Source of the DNA: Spirochaetota bacterium
GTDB lineage: Bacteria > Spirochaetota > Spirochaetia > Treponematales > UBA12059
Direction of reading: 5' to 3'
Length of the DNA: 64,000 nucleotides
Assembly: GCA_022703505.1 (NCBI GenBank)
Contig: JAKLDN010000006.1
Coordinates: 62,001-126,000 of the forward strand
A program made the position numbers and the translations under genes. Below the pieces are notes generated by a model. That model made no database searches. It saw only the letters and a program-made list of their open reading frames with translations, and had not been told where the DNA came from. Below, one piece after another: positions 16,306-24,083 of this stretch; the stretch's first letter is position 1; every line of letters begins with the position of its first letter.

Positions 16306-17178
16306 ATGACGATTACGGTGAACGGCAACGAGTTCGACATGGATACCGCCGGGGCCAGCCTGGGCGAGGTACTCGCGAGCGCGGACGACATCCTGGAACG
16401 GGCGGGGTCCGTGATCCTGGGTCTCCGCCTGGACGGAACGGAGATCGGAGCCGACGACCTGCCCGGTCTCCGGGACAAGCCCGCCTCGGAATACCGGCTC
16501 CTGGAGATCGACAGCGCCCCCGCCTCCGAGCTGCGCGGCCGGGCGTACGGGAGCCTCCTGGAGTTCCTGGGCGTCCTCCGGGAATGGTCCGCCGGCACGG
16601 GACCGTCGGAACCCCTCCGGGAGGCCTGGGAGACCTACGGACGCACATACTCCGGCCTGCTCTCCTCGGACGAGCATTCCTTCCTGGACCTCCTGGGACG
16701 GGACCTGGAATCCGCCGATGTCGGCGGAGAGGGGCGCCGGCGTCTGGCCCGGCACGCGGACAGCCTGGAGCCGATCTTCCGGGAGCGCCTGGAGGAACTC
16801 CGGGATCCCGCGGCCGCCCTGCGATCCGCCTCCCGGCTCTACGAGGCGGAGAGACAGAACCTCATGGACGTCTCCGTGCGCCTCCAGACCGGCAAGGACG
16901 CCCAGGCCATGCGCAGCATCCTGCTTTTCGTGGAAATCTTCAACAAGGCCAACCGCATCCTTCCGGAGCTGGCCCGGATCGGAATGGACACCTCGAGCCT
17001 CCGGATCGACGGTAATTCCATCCCGGAGTTCTACGAGTCCTTCAACGGCATCCTGCGCCAGCTCATGGAAGCCTTCGAGGCGAAGGACGCCGTGCTGATC
17101 GGCGACCTGGCGGAGTACGAGATCGTGCCCCGGATGAACGCCTTCTTCGAGACGATGACGGGAGCCCTGGTCCCATGA
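16306..17178 (+). CDS. Conserved spirochaetal protein downstream of fliD
   Basis: A 290-residue, largely helical acidic protein with no signal peptide or membrane segment. The first 65 residues look like a small beta-grasp-type domain (MTITVNGNEFDMDTAGASLGEVL.. ILGLRLDGTEI). The rest is helical (VSVRLQTGKDAQAMRSILLFVEIFNKANRILPELARIG, EIVPRMNAFFETM). Genes of this type follow fliD in Treponema as I recall, which suggests a role in flagellar assembly or chaperoning; that is inference. A CAGGAG site precedes the ATG, and the stop overlaps the PilZ gene by ATGA. Confidence 0.75.
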   Translation: MTITVNGNEFDMDTAGASLGEVLASADDILERAGSVILGLRLDGTEIGADDLPGLRDKPASEYRLLEIDSAPASELRGRAYGSLLEFLGVLREWSAGTGPSEPLREAWETYGRTYSGLLSSDEHSFLDLLGRDLESADVGGEGRRRLARHADSLEPIFRERLEELRDPAAALRSASRLYEAERQNLMDVSVRLQTGKDAQAMRSILLFVEIFNKANRILPELARIGMDTSSLRIDGNSIPEFYESFNGILRQLMEAFEAKDAVLIGDLAEYEIVPRMNAFFETMTGALVP

Positions 17179-18269
17179 GCGTCTACCTTCCGGTCCTGCA
17201 GCCCTATTGGAAGCAGGAGGATCCGACCCAGAACATCGTCGTCTTCGGAGTCCTCGGGGCCCTGATCCTGTTCGCCGTCGTCTCCTCCCTGCTGAGCCGG
17301 GGCAAGGCGGGTTCCCGGAGATCCTCCCTCACCGGAGGGCTTCCCTCCTTTTCCCGGGGGGCCTTCCGCAAGGCCGCCGCGGAGGCCGGGCTCTCGGACG
17401 CGGACGCGCATTTCCTGGAGGAGTTCGCCCGGGCTTCCCGGGCCTCCAATCCCGAATTCGTGTTCAAGAATCCCGGCCGCCTGGACTCCTTCTTCAAGGA
17501 CGCCCTCCGACATATCGACAAGACCGCGGAGGCGGAGGCTTCCGCGGAGGAACGCCGCTCTAACCTGCTCCGGATCCGGGAGTCCCTGGAGGTCCGCCGC
17601 ACCCTGGGCCCCCAGGTCAGCTCGACCCGGCAGCTCCGGCCCCGTACGACCCTGTCCTTCATAGCCTCCGACGAGACCAACTACCCTTCCGTGGTGGTGG
17701 CCGTGGAGGCGGGAGGCTTGGCCGTGGAGCCCCCGCCCGACGCCCTGGGGCGGCCCGTCCATTTCCGCAGGGGCACCAAGCTGACGGTCTACTTCTACGG
17801 CACCGGACACCAGGGATACAACTTCCGCACCCGGGTCCGGGGATACGAGGAACTCCGGGGCAAGCTGGTCCTCGTGCTCAAGCACTCGGACTCGATCACC
17901 CCCCTGCCCTCCCGCAAGCACCAGCGTAGGGACCTCCGGGAAGCCTGCACCTTCCGGCGGGTGCGGGTGGAGGTCCGGAAGGAACGGGGCAAGACCCTGA
18001 AGGACGTCTTCGTGGAGAACCTCCCCTTCCCGGGCACCGCGGTCGACATCTCCGCCGGCGGAATCTCCGTGCAGACCGCGAATCCCCTGGACGCCCAGGA
18101 ATACGTCAAGATCGATTTCGACGTCGGGGAGGGGGCCTTCTCGGCCTTCGGGATCGTGGTCCGGACCAACCGTCTCCGGGGCGGCGGAGTCATGCACGTC
18201 CGCTGGGTCAAGATCTCCCGGAAGGCCCTGAACTCGGTGCTGTCCTACGTGTACGGGTACACGGACTAG
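17175..18269 (+). CDS. Membrane-anchored PilZ (c-di-GMP-binding) protein
   Basis: The 364 residues have one N-terminal transmembrane segment (about 20-40, NIVVFGVLGALILFAVVSSLL), a helical cytosolic region, a YcgR-N-like beta domain (about 155-240), and a C-terminal PilZ domain. The PilZ domain shows the arginine motif RKHQRRDLR (about 246-254) and DISAGGIS (about 291-298), the two c-di-GMP contact motifs. By analogy with YcgR-type proteins it probably tunes motor output or flagellar export. It overlaps the previous gene by 4 nt and ends the fliD-linked unit. Confidence 0.85.
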   Translation: MSVYLPVLQPYWKQEDPTQNIVVFGVLGALILFAVVSSLLSRGKAGSRRSSLTGGLPSFSRGAFRKAAAEAGLSDADAHFLEEFARASRASNPEFVFKNPGRLDSFFKDALRHIDKTAEAEASAEERRSNLLRIRESLEVRRTLGPQVSSTRQLRPRTTLSFIASDETNYPSVVVAVEAGGLAVEPPPDALGRPVHFRRGTKLTVYFYGTGHQGYNFRTRVRGYEELRGKLVLVLKHSDSITPLPSRKHQRRDLREACTFRRVRVEVRKERGKTLKDVFVENLPFPGTAVDISAGGISVQTANPLDAQEYVKIDFDVGEGAFSAFGIVVRTNRLRGGGVMHVRWVKISRKALNSVLSYVYGYTD

Positions 18270-18303
18270 GGTTCAGCGCTCGGTCCCGGGCCGGGGCCCA
18301 ACC

Positions 18304-18333
18304 TTGACGGGCCCCTCGGCGGTGCCGTACACT
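18304..18333 (+). promoter_or_regulatory. Promoter (leaderless type) of the small protein/tsaEB operon
   Basis: TTGACG (18304-18309), an 18-nt spacer and TACACT (18328-18333). The ATG at 18342 follows after 8 nt, and there is no Shine-Dalgarno sequence between. Confidence 0.65.
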
Positions 18334-18341
18334 TTTCGATC

Positions 18342-18602
18342 ATGCGAATCGTGGATCTGCTGAACATCTCCCGCAAGGAGACTCCCCTCTTCTACCGCCG
18401 CGTCTACACGGCCCAGGCCGTCTTCGAATCCCCCCGGGGGCGGGCGGAGAAGGACGTGCAGTTCACGGTCGAGCACCTCCCCGTGGGCGGGGTGGAAATC
18501 CAGGTGGACCGGATCGAGAACCTGGACTACCCGCTCATACCCGTGGTTCGGGAACTCAAGACCTATATCGCGGCCCTGGACAAGAAGGGTTCCCTGCCCT
18601 GA
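18342..18602 (+). CDS. Small conserved hypothetical protein
   Basis: An 86-residue soluble protein (MRIVDLLNISRKETPLFYRRVY.. VQFTVEHLPVGGVEIQVDRIENLDYPLIPVVRELKTYIAALDKKGSLP) with a beta-rich core and a C-terminal helix. There is no signal peptide and no family I can name. It is 5 nt upstream of tsaE and probably co-translated with it, so it may be a spirochaetal accessory of that operon. Nothing in the sequence shows a function. Confidence 0.7.
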   Translation: MRIVDLLNISRKETPLFYRRVYTAQAVFESPRGRAEKDVQFTVEHLPVGGVEIQVDRIENLDYPLIPVVRELKTYIAALDKKGSLP

Positions 18603-18607
18603 AGCGA

Positions 18608-19039
18608 GTGCGAACCCGTTCCCCCCGGGAAACCCGGGACCTCGGCGAACTGATCGGCCGGTCCGTGCCCCCGGGGACTGTCATAGCCTTCCGGGGAGGT
18701 CTGGGGGCGGGCAAGACCACCCTGGCCAAGGGCATAGCCCGGGGGCTGGGGGTCGAGGACGAGGTCACCAGCCCCACGTACACCCTGGTGTTCGAATATC
18801 GGGGCCGGATGCCCCTGCGCCACGTGGACGCCTACCGCCTGTCCTCGCCGGCGGAGTTCGAGGAGATCGGGGCCTCGGAACTGATGGGGACGGACGGCCT
18901 TTGCCTGATCGAATGGAGCGAGAACGTGGCCGCCGCCCTGCCCGCCGAGGCCGTGGTCGTGGAGATCCTTCCGGGTGACGGGCCCGAGGCGCGCATCGTG
19001 GAAATCTCGGGTTCACCCCTGGAGGAACTCCTGCCATGA
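18608..19039 (+). CDS. tsaE: tRNA t6A synthesis ATPase TsaE
   Basis: A 143-residue P-loop ATPase of the YjeE family. Walker A is GGLGAGKTTLAKGIARGLG (about 29-47), followed by VTSPTYTLVFEYRG and the HVDAYRL (Walker B-like) motif, then LIEWSEN. It works with TsaB and TsaD in N6-threonylcarbamoyladenosine modification of ANN-decoding tRNAs. The GTG start at 18608 was chosen because it lies directly after the previous stop and the conserved domain begins shortly after. It overlaps tsaB by ATGA. Confidence 0.92.
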   Translation: MRTRSPRETRDLGELIGRSVPPGTVIAFRGGLGAGKTTLAKGIARGLGVEDEVTSPTYTLVFEYRGRMPLRHVDAYRLSSPAEFEEIGASELMGTDGLCLIEWSENVAAALPAEAVVVEILPGDGPEARIVEISGSPLEELLP

Positions 19040-19797
19040 ACGTCCTGGGACTGGATTGCTCCGCCGACACCCTGTGCGCCGCCGTACGCCGTTCCGGCAG
19101 TCCTTCGGGCAGCCCCTCGGGCGATGGTTCGGCCGCCCAGGGCAAGCCGGGAATTCCCAAACATCCCTTCCGAGAGCCCCGGGGACACGAGACCCGGGAC
19201 GGCACGATCGTCCTGGAAATCGCCGCGGGCCTCCGTCACGCCCAGAGGATCCTGCCCGCCGTCGACCTCTGCCTGCGGGAGGCGGGCCTTGAACTACGGG
19301 ACCTGGATCTCCTGGCCTGCGCCGCGGGGCCCGGGTCCTTCACGGGGCTGCGGATCGCCCTATCCACGGTCAAGGGGCTTTCGTCCGCACTGGGTATCCC
19401 CTTCGTAACGGTGCCCACCCCGGACTGTCTGGCCGCGGAATGGGAAGGGGCCTGTCCCGTGGTCATCCCCGTCCTGGACGCCCAAAGGGGGCGATTCTAC
19501 GCGGCCGTCTACGAGCGAGGACGGAGGACCTCAGGCTACCTGGACCTGCCGCTCACCGAGCTGTTGCGGTACGCGGACGCCTTTCCGGAGGTCCTCTTCA
19601 CGGGGCCCGCGGCGGACCTCCTGGTCGGTTCCGAGGAAGGCCGGCCGGGTCTCAGGATCGTCCGCTACGGCCGAGGATCCCCGGCCCGGGGCCTGCTAGA
19701 TCTCGCGGTCGAACGGTTCCGGACCGAGGGCCCCTCGGATCCCGAGTGCGGCCCCCTTTATGTCCGCAAGAGCGACGCCGAGACCGCCAAAGAATGA
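19036..19797 (+). CDS. tsaB: tRNA t6A synthesis protein TsaB
   Basis: The 253 residues show the ASKHA-fold TsaB pattern: MNVLGLDCSADTLCAAV at the start, LRHAQRILPAVDLCLREAGL, and the signature GPGSFTGLRIALSTVKGLS (about 96-114). VIPVLDAQRGRFYAAVY follows. TsaB is the non-catalytic partner that holds TsaD and TsaE. A Ser/Gly/Pro-rich insert at about 22-52 is longer than in most TsaB proteins. tsaD is not in the window. The gene overlaps tsaE by 4 nt and is followed by a palindromic repeat element. Confidence 0.92.
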   Translation: MNVLGLDCSADTLCAAVRRSGSPSGSPSGDGSAAQGKPGIPKHPFREPRGHETRDGTIVLEIAAGLRHAQRILPAVDLCLREAGLELRDLDLLACAAGPGSFTGLRIALSTVKGLSSALGIPFVTVPTPDCLAAEWEGACPVVIPVLDAQRGRFYAAVYERGRRTSGYLDLPLTELLRYADAFPEVLFTGPAADLLVGSEEGRPGLRIVRYGRGSPARGLLDLAVERFRTEGPSDPECGPLYVRKSDAETAKE

Positions 19798-19814
19798 AAA
19801 CAAAGATTCCAGGA

Positions 19815-20042
19815 TTCACCACGGAGCTCACGGAGGGCACGGAGAAAGAGACCGCGAGCCAAAGGAAAGACAAGATAGACAAGGACAAAATCGGATAAAC
19901 TCGATGAATCGAGGATGGGACATTGCCATACCTCCATCCTGTCGATCCGCTCAAAATCTTGTAGATCCTGTCGAATCTCTGCGAATATTTTTTCCTTATG
20001 ATCTCTCCGTGAGTTCCGTGCCCTCCGTGATGAGTCGTGAAA
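19815..20042. repeat. Composite palindromic element with CACGGAG ends
   Basis: The 266-bp gap between the convergent tsaB and GNAT genes is almost filled by an imperfect palindrome. TTCACCACGGAG..CACGGAGGGCACGGAGA on the left faces its complement on the right (TCTCCGTGAG..CCTCCGTGATG). Inside, GACAAAATCGGAT-type units on the left face CTCAAAATCTTGTAGATCC and CCTGTCGA on the right. I see no gene. Similar CACAGAGG and ACAGGAT motifs are common intergenic repeats in several bacterial phyla. Confidence 0.65.
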
Positions 20043-20063
20043 ACTCGCGCCGGAAATCCCCCG

Positions 20064-21188
20064 CTAGAGCGCCTTCCGGAAGGCCCGGCGGCGCTTGTGC
20101 TGGCGGCGGTCGAAATCCTTCCAGATGCTCTGGACCTCGACGTTGGTCTCGAGCTCGGGGTTCGTCTCGTTCGTCTGGACCCCCGCCCGGATGCAGCTTT
20201 CCGCCAGGGAGGTCATCAGGAAGGCCACGGCCCCCCGGTTGGCCCAGTCCGAGCGGACGGCGACCAGGTACATGTCCACGGTCCGGGGATTCCGCAGGGC
20301 CCGCAGGAGGTGGAACCAGCCGAAGGGAAGCAAGGCCCCCCGGGCCTTCTGGAGGGCCCGGGACAGGCTGGGCATGCAGATGGCGAAGCACACGAGCTTG
20401 TCCTCGGAATCCACGACGACCTTGAGGAACCGGGGATCCACGAAGCCGAGGTACTGGTCGATGTAAGCCTGGATCTGGGCCCGCGTGAGGACGAAGGTAC
20501 CGTAGAGCTTGGCGTAGGACTCGTTGATCAGGTCGAAGATGGCCGGGGCGTAGCGGCGGATGAGGTCCTTCTTGGACTTCCATTCGTACAGGCGGATTCC
20601 GCTGCGTTTACTGATGAGCTCCTGTACCCTCAGGGCCTTTTCCGGGATGCTCTTGGGAGTCTTGACCTCGTACTCGACCCAATCCACTTCCTTGGCGTAC
20701 CCCAGCCTGGAAAGGTATTCGGGATAGTAGGGGTGGTTATAGATCGTAGCCAGGGTGCCCAGCTCCCCGAAGCCCTCCACCAGCATCCCCTCCCGGTCTA
20801 GGTCCGTGAAGCCCAGGGGCCCCGCCAGACCTTCCATGCCCTTGGATCGGGCCCAGGCCTCCACCGTACCGACCAGGGCCTTGGCCACCTCGAAGTCCTC
20901 GATGAAGTCGATCCAGCCGAACCGGGCATCCTTGTTGCCCCACTTTTCCATGGCCCGCCGGTTCACGATCCCGGCGATCCGCCCGACCGGGACGCCGTCC
21001 TTGTAGGCTATCCAGTACTCCGCGTCGCTGAATTCGAAGGCGGGATTCTTGTCCTTCCGAAGGGAGTTGAGCTCGTCGAAGACCAGAGGGGGAACCCAGA
21101 AGGGGCTGTCCTTGTAGATGGAGAACGGCACCTGGATGAAGGTCCGGAGATCCTTCGGGGTTTGGACGAGCCTCACTTCGATGGACAT
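20064..21188 (-). CDS. GNAT-fold acyltransferase-like protein
   Basis: A 374-residue protein built like two GNAT (N-acyltransferase) halves. The N-terminal half has FIQVPFSIYKDSPFWVPPL and YWIAYKDGVPVGRIAGIVN, where a GNAT strand-4/5 core would lie, and then GPLGFTDLDREGML. The C-terminal half has VVVDSEDKLVCFAICMPSLS, VDMYLVAVRSDWANRGAVAFLM and NPELETN. Similar proteins are annotated as acyl-CoA N-acyltransferases of unknown substrate. The ATG at 21188 follows AAGGAG at 5 nt, which favours it over a GTG 6 nt upstream. A small gene lies directly upstream. Confidence 0.75.
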   Translation of the reverse strand: MSIEVRLVQTPKDLRTFIQVPFSIYKDSPFWVPPLVFDELNSLRKDKNPAFEFSDAEYWIAYKDGVPVGRIAGIVNRRAMEKWGNKDARFGWIDFIEDFEVAKALVGTVEAWARSKGMEGLAGPLGFTDLDREGMLVEGFGELGTLATIYNHPYYPEYLSRLGYAKEVDWVEYEVKTPKSIPEKALRVQELISKRSGIRLYEWKSKKDLIRRYAPAIFDLINESYAKLYGTFVLTRAQIQAYIDQYLGFVDPRFLKVVVDSEDKLVCFAICMPSLSRALQKARGALLPFGWFHLLRALRNPRTVDMYLVAVRSDWANRGAVAFLMTSLAESCIRAGVQTNETNPELETNVEVQSIWKDFDRRQHKRRRAFRKAL

Positions 21189-21197
21189 AGGCACTCC

Positions 21198-21455
21198 TTA
21201 TGTACGGATTGCGGGCTCCGAGGCCCAGTCGGACAGGAAGCGCTCGTAGGCGGCGATGGAAGCCTCGATCTGGATGTCCTGGACCTCGCCCCGGCCCGTC
21301 CAGTCGTTCCCTTCCTGGATGTACAGGTGCTCCAGGACCCCCCGGGCGGTATCGACCGTGAAGGAAGGGTCCGTCCGTCTCTGCCGTTCCAGGCTGGCCA
21401 GGCAGGCGCGGTACACCTCGTCGAATTTCCGTTCTTTCCAGTCCGATAGCGGCAT
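21198..21455 (-). CDS. Small conserved hypothetical protein
   Basis: An 85-residue acidic helical protein (MPLSDWKERKFDEVYRACLASLERQ.. VLEHLYIQEGNDWTGRGEVQDIQIEASIAAYERFLSDW). It lies 9 nt upstream of the GNAT gene, so they are very likely co-transcribed. There is no signal peptide and no motif I recognise. The regular coding pattern and tight spacing support it as a real gene. Confidence 0.7.
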   Translation of the reverse strand: MPLSDWKERKFDEVYRACLASLERQRRTDPSFTVDTARGVLEHLYIQEGNDWTGRGEVQDIQIEASIAAYERFLSDWASEPAIRT

Positions 21456-21535
21456 CCTGCCTCCGGCGGGCCGCCTGGGGCGGCGGATCGGTGGGATTAT
21501 ATAGGAGGCCCCGTGGTTTTGGAAGGGAGGCCGGC

Positions 21536-21670
21536 GTGTCCAATAAGTCGGTTACTTATTGGACACCCTTGCAGTTTCTAACGTTCTCTCAAGAACGTTA
21601 GAAACTGCCGCCCTAAAACCAGTTGTCCAAAAAGCCGACTGAGCTTTATGGACAGCCCGGGGGCCGGGCT
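21536..21670. repeat. Cluster of four hairpins
   Basis: Four successive stems. GTGTCCAATAAGT (21536-21548) pairs with ACTTATTGGACAC (21554-21566). GCAGTTTCTAACGTTCT (21571-21587) pairs with AGAACGTTAGAAACTGC (21592-21608), a perfect 17-bp stem. TGTCCAAAAAGC (21624-21635) pairs with GCTTTATGGACA (21643-21654). AGCCCGG pairs with CCGGGCT (21654-21670). They lie between tRNA-Met and the small gene at 21198. The third stem recurs at 62045. Confidence 0.8.
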
Positions 21671-21703
21671 GCCGGATGCTTCGGCTATGTTTCGCTCGGC
21701 CAG

Positions 21704-21744
21704 TAAAAAAACCGCGCCCGAAGCCCGGGGGCTTGAGGCGCGGT
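21704..21744 (-). terminator. Terminator of tRNA-Met
   Basis: Leftward, ACCGCGCC pairs with GGCGCGGT around an inner AAGCCC/GGGCTT stem and is followed by seven Ts. It lies just after the tRNA 3' end. Confidence 0.85.
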
Positions 21745-21749
21745 CCGGA

Positions 21750-21822
21750 TAGCGGCGGGGGGACTCGAACCCTCGGCACAACGGATATGAGCCGTTTGCT
21801 CTACCGTCTGAGCTACGCCGCC
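21750..21822 (-). tRNA. tRNA-Met (CAT), probably elongator
   Basis: A 73-nt cloverleaf. Acceptor GGCGGCG pairs with CGCCGCT (G1-U72 wobble), followed by TAGCTCAG, anticodon stem AACGG/CCGTT with loop CTCATAT (anticodon CAT), and GGTTCGAGTCC in the T arm (one A-C mismatch). The D arm and the first pair fit an elongator Met rather than an initiator. A lysidine-modified tRNA-Ile(CAT) cannot be excluded. The discriminator is A73, and CCA is not encoded. Confidence 0.9.
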
Positions 21823-21847
21823 AAGCGCGTCGCGGGACGCGAAGGAA

Positions 21848-21877
21848 TATATAACCGGAACGACCGGAGGGTGTCAA
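21848..21877 (-). promoter_or_regulatory. tRNA-Met promoter
   Basis: A perfect TTGACA (21872-21877), an 18-nt spacer and TATATA (21848-21853) lie 25 nt before the tRNA 5' end. Confidence 0.8.
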
Positions 21878-21901
21878 GCGCGGGACGGACGGCTCGGCCT
21901 C

Positions 21902-23002
21902 CTACTCCTCCCGCGGGAGGGCCTTCTCGATGACCCCGCCGCCCAGCACGAATCCGGCCTCGTCGTAGAAGACCGCGGACTGCCCCGGGGCCACCGCCCG
22001 CTGGGGGGTGCGGAAGAGGACCCGGGCGGATCCCTTCCGGACCGTGACCCGAGCTTCCGCGGGGGCGTGGTTCTGCCGTATCCGGACCCGGCACTCGAAG
22101 GGGGCGTCCTCCAGGGAGGGGTCCGACAGGACCGCGTCTTCCGCCTCGAGACCCTCCGAGAAAAGTCCCTCCCCGGGACCCACGACCACGTGGTTCCGGT
22201 CGGGATCCAGCCGCAGGACGTACAGGGGGTCGGGTCCGGAGCTGACCCCCAGGCCCCGCCTCTGGCCTATGGTGTAGAGGTGGATTCCCCGATGGCGCCC
22301 CAGGACCCGGCCCTCGGTGTCCACGATGTCCCCGGGCGGGCTCTCCCGCCCGCTGAATACCGAAGAATAGTCGCCGCCGGAGACGAAATCCTGGCTCTCG
22401 GGCTTTTCGGACACCTCCAGTCCCAGGGATCGGGCGATGTCCCGGACCTCGGGCTTGGTCTTCTCCCCAAGGGGGAAGAGCACCTTTCCCAGGACCTCGG
22501 GTTTCAGTCGATGGAGGAAATAGCTCTGGTCCTTGGAGGGATCCGCGGCGGTCCGGAGGCAGGGCCGGCCGTTCCTCTCCTGGACGCGGGCGTAGTGCCC
22601 CGTGGCGAAGAGGTCGAAGCGGAGACCTTCGATCCGGGCCCGGTCCAGGAGGAACCCGAACTTCATGACGTGGTTGCACAGCACGCAGGGGTTGGGGGTC
22701 CTGCCGCGCAGGTACTCGGTGCGGAAGTACTCTAGGACGGTGCGTTCGTACTCCCGGGAAAGGTCCACGACCGTGTACGGTATGCCCAGGCGGGAGCACA
22801 GGGCCTCGCAGGCCGCTACGTCCTCCTCCTCCCCGGGGCCGTAGCAGCCCTGACGGCAGCCCGGCTGCCCGGTCTCGGGACCGTCCCAGATGCGCATAGT
22901 CAGGCCCGAAACCCGATACCCGGCCTGGACCAAAAGGGCCGCGGCCACGGAGGAATCGACTCCTCCCGAGAGGCCCACGGCCACGGAGGGCATATCGTTC
23001 AT
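21902..23002 (-). CDS. mnmA: tRNA-specific 2-thiouridylase MnmA (variant)
   Basis: The 366 residues match MnmA, which thiolates U34 of Lys, Glu and Gln tRNAs. The PP-loop is SGGVDSS (12-18), PNPCVLCNHVMKFG holds the first catalytic Cys (106 or 109), and TGHYARV and YTIGQRRGLG are present. Two features are unusual. An insert with CRQGCYGPGEEED (49-61) is present. The motif where MnmA normally has its second catalytic Cys (G-I-C-F-I/V) reads ESQDFVSGGDY (202-212) with no Cys. I start at the ATG at 23002; MPSVAVG at 22993 is an alternative. It follows nadA by 19 nt. Confidence 0.9.
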   Translation of the reverse strand: MNDMPSVAVGLSGGVDSSVAAALLVQAGYRVSGLTMRIWDGPETGQPGCRQGCYGPGEEEDVAACEALCSRLGIPYTVVDLSREYERTVLEYFRTEYLRGRTPNPCVLCNHVMKFGFLLDRARIEGLRFDLFATGHYARVQERNGRPCLRTAADPSKDQSYFLHRLKPEVLGKVLFPLGEKTKPEVRDIARSLGLEVSEKPESQDFVSGGDYSSVFSGRESPPGDIVDTEGRVLGRHRGIHLYTIGQRRGLGVSSGPDPLYVLRLDPDRNHVVVGPGEGLFSEGLEAEDAVLSDPSLEDAPFECRVRIRQNHAPAEARVTVRKGSARVLFRTPQRAVAPGQSAVFYDEAGFVLGGGVIEKALPREE

Positions 23003-23021
23003 GCTCTCATCCCCGGCGGCC

Positions 23022-23969
23022 CTACGCCAGGGCCAGCATGCGTTCGATGGGTAACCTTGCACGGTCCATGAGCCCCGGATCCAGGTCGACGACGGGTTTC
23101 CCGCCTTCCAGGGCCCGGACTACGTCGGCAAACCGGGTCTTCTTCATGTTGAGGCAGTGCTGGGCCGCCCCTACGGTGTAGAACTCCCGGTCCGGGTGGT
23201 CCTTCCGGAGCCGCCACACGACCTCGGCCTCCGTGGCGATCAGGAAGCGCCGGGCCGGGGACCGGGCCGCGAAGGCCAGCATCTGGCTGGTGGAGAGCAC
23301 GTGGTCCGCCAGGTCGAGGACCTCGGGTTCGCATTCCGGGTGGGCCAGGAGGAGGGCATCCGGGTACTTCGCCTTCCCGGCCCGGGCATCCTCGGGGGTG
23401 ATCCGGACATGGACCATGCAGAAACCGTCCCACCAGATGAGCTTCTTCTTGGTGTTCCGCTGGCACCACCGGGCCAGGTTCCGGTCCGGGACGCACAGGA
23501 TCTCCGGGGCATCCACGGCCTCGATGACCTTGAGGGCGTTGGCGCTGGTGCAGCACCAGTCGCTCTCGGCCTTCACTTCCGCGGTGGAGTTCACGTACGT
23601 GACCACGGGACGGCCGGGATGGCGGGACTTGAAGGCCCGGAGATCCTCCGCGGTGATGGAATCCGCCATGGGACAACCCGCGGACTCCACGGGCAGGAGG
23701 ACCGTGCGGTCCGGGGCCAGGATCTTGGCCGTCTCGGCCATGAACCGCACACCGCAGAACACGATGACCCGGGCGTCCGTCCGGGCCGCGGCCCGGGAGA
23801 GCTCCAGGGAGTCCCCCACCAGGTCCGCCGCGGCCTGGACCTCGGGAAGCTGATAAGTGTGGGCCAGGACGAGGGCTCCCCGCTCCTTTTTCAGGCGGGC
23901 GAGGTCCGCAAGGGCGGTCTCGTCGGGCACGGAAAGCGCCGAAGGGCCGGCGCTGGAATCCTCGATCAT
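23022..23969 (-). CDS. nadA: Quinolinate synthase A
   Basis: The 315 residues match NadA, a [4Fe-4S] enzyme that condenses iminoaspartate with dihydroxyacetone phosphate to quinolinate for NAD synthesis. Conserved features are LAHTYQLPEVQ, VGDSLELSRAA, FCGVRFMAETAKIL (Cys72), YVNSTAEVKAESDWCCTSANA (Cys139/140), HPECEPEV and QHCLNMKKT (Cys272). Several of these cysteines sit where cluster ligands are expected. The frame is open 96 nt further upstream, but MIEDSS at 23969 fits the family length and a promoter placed 8 nt before. nadB and nadC are not in the window. Confidence 0.9.
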   Translation of the reverse strand: MIEDSSAGPSALSVPDETALADLARLKKERGALVLAHTYQLPEVQAAADLVGDSLELSRAAARTDARVIVFCGVRFMAETAKILAPDRTVLLPVESAGCPMADSITAEDLRAFKSRHPGRPVVTYVNSTAEVKAESDWCCTSANALKVIEAVDAPEILCVPDRNLARWCQRNTKKKLIWWDGFCMVHVRITPEDARAGKAKYPDALLLAHPECEPEVLDLADHVLSTSQMLAFAARSPARRFLIATEAEVVWRLRKDHPDREFYTVGAAQHCLNMKKTRFADVVRALEGGKPVVDLDPGLMDRARLPIERMLALA

Positions 23970-23977
23970 GATGCGAT

Positions 23978-24007
23978 AGAGTACCATGGACCGCGGAGGA
24001 ATGATAA
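23978..24007 (-). promoter_or_regulatory. Possible nadA promoter (leaderless type)
   Basis: TTATCA (24002-24007), an 18-nt spacer and TACTCT (23978-23983), then 8 nt to the ATG, with no Shine-Dalgarno sequence in front of it. The -35 box matches only four of six positions. Confidence 0.4.
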
Positions 24008-24083
24008 GCGCTGCCGGGCCGTCTATCCTTCGGGTCCGTCGTATAGTATACTCGCATACCCTCAAGACACCGGAGCGGAACCG

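Noticed and set aside
24040-24060. Divergent operator or promoter at the GTATAGTATAC palindrome
   Set aside because: TATACT can be read on both strands but neither direction has a convincing -35 box, so I did not list it as a promoter.
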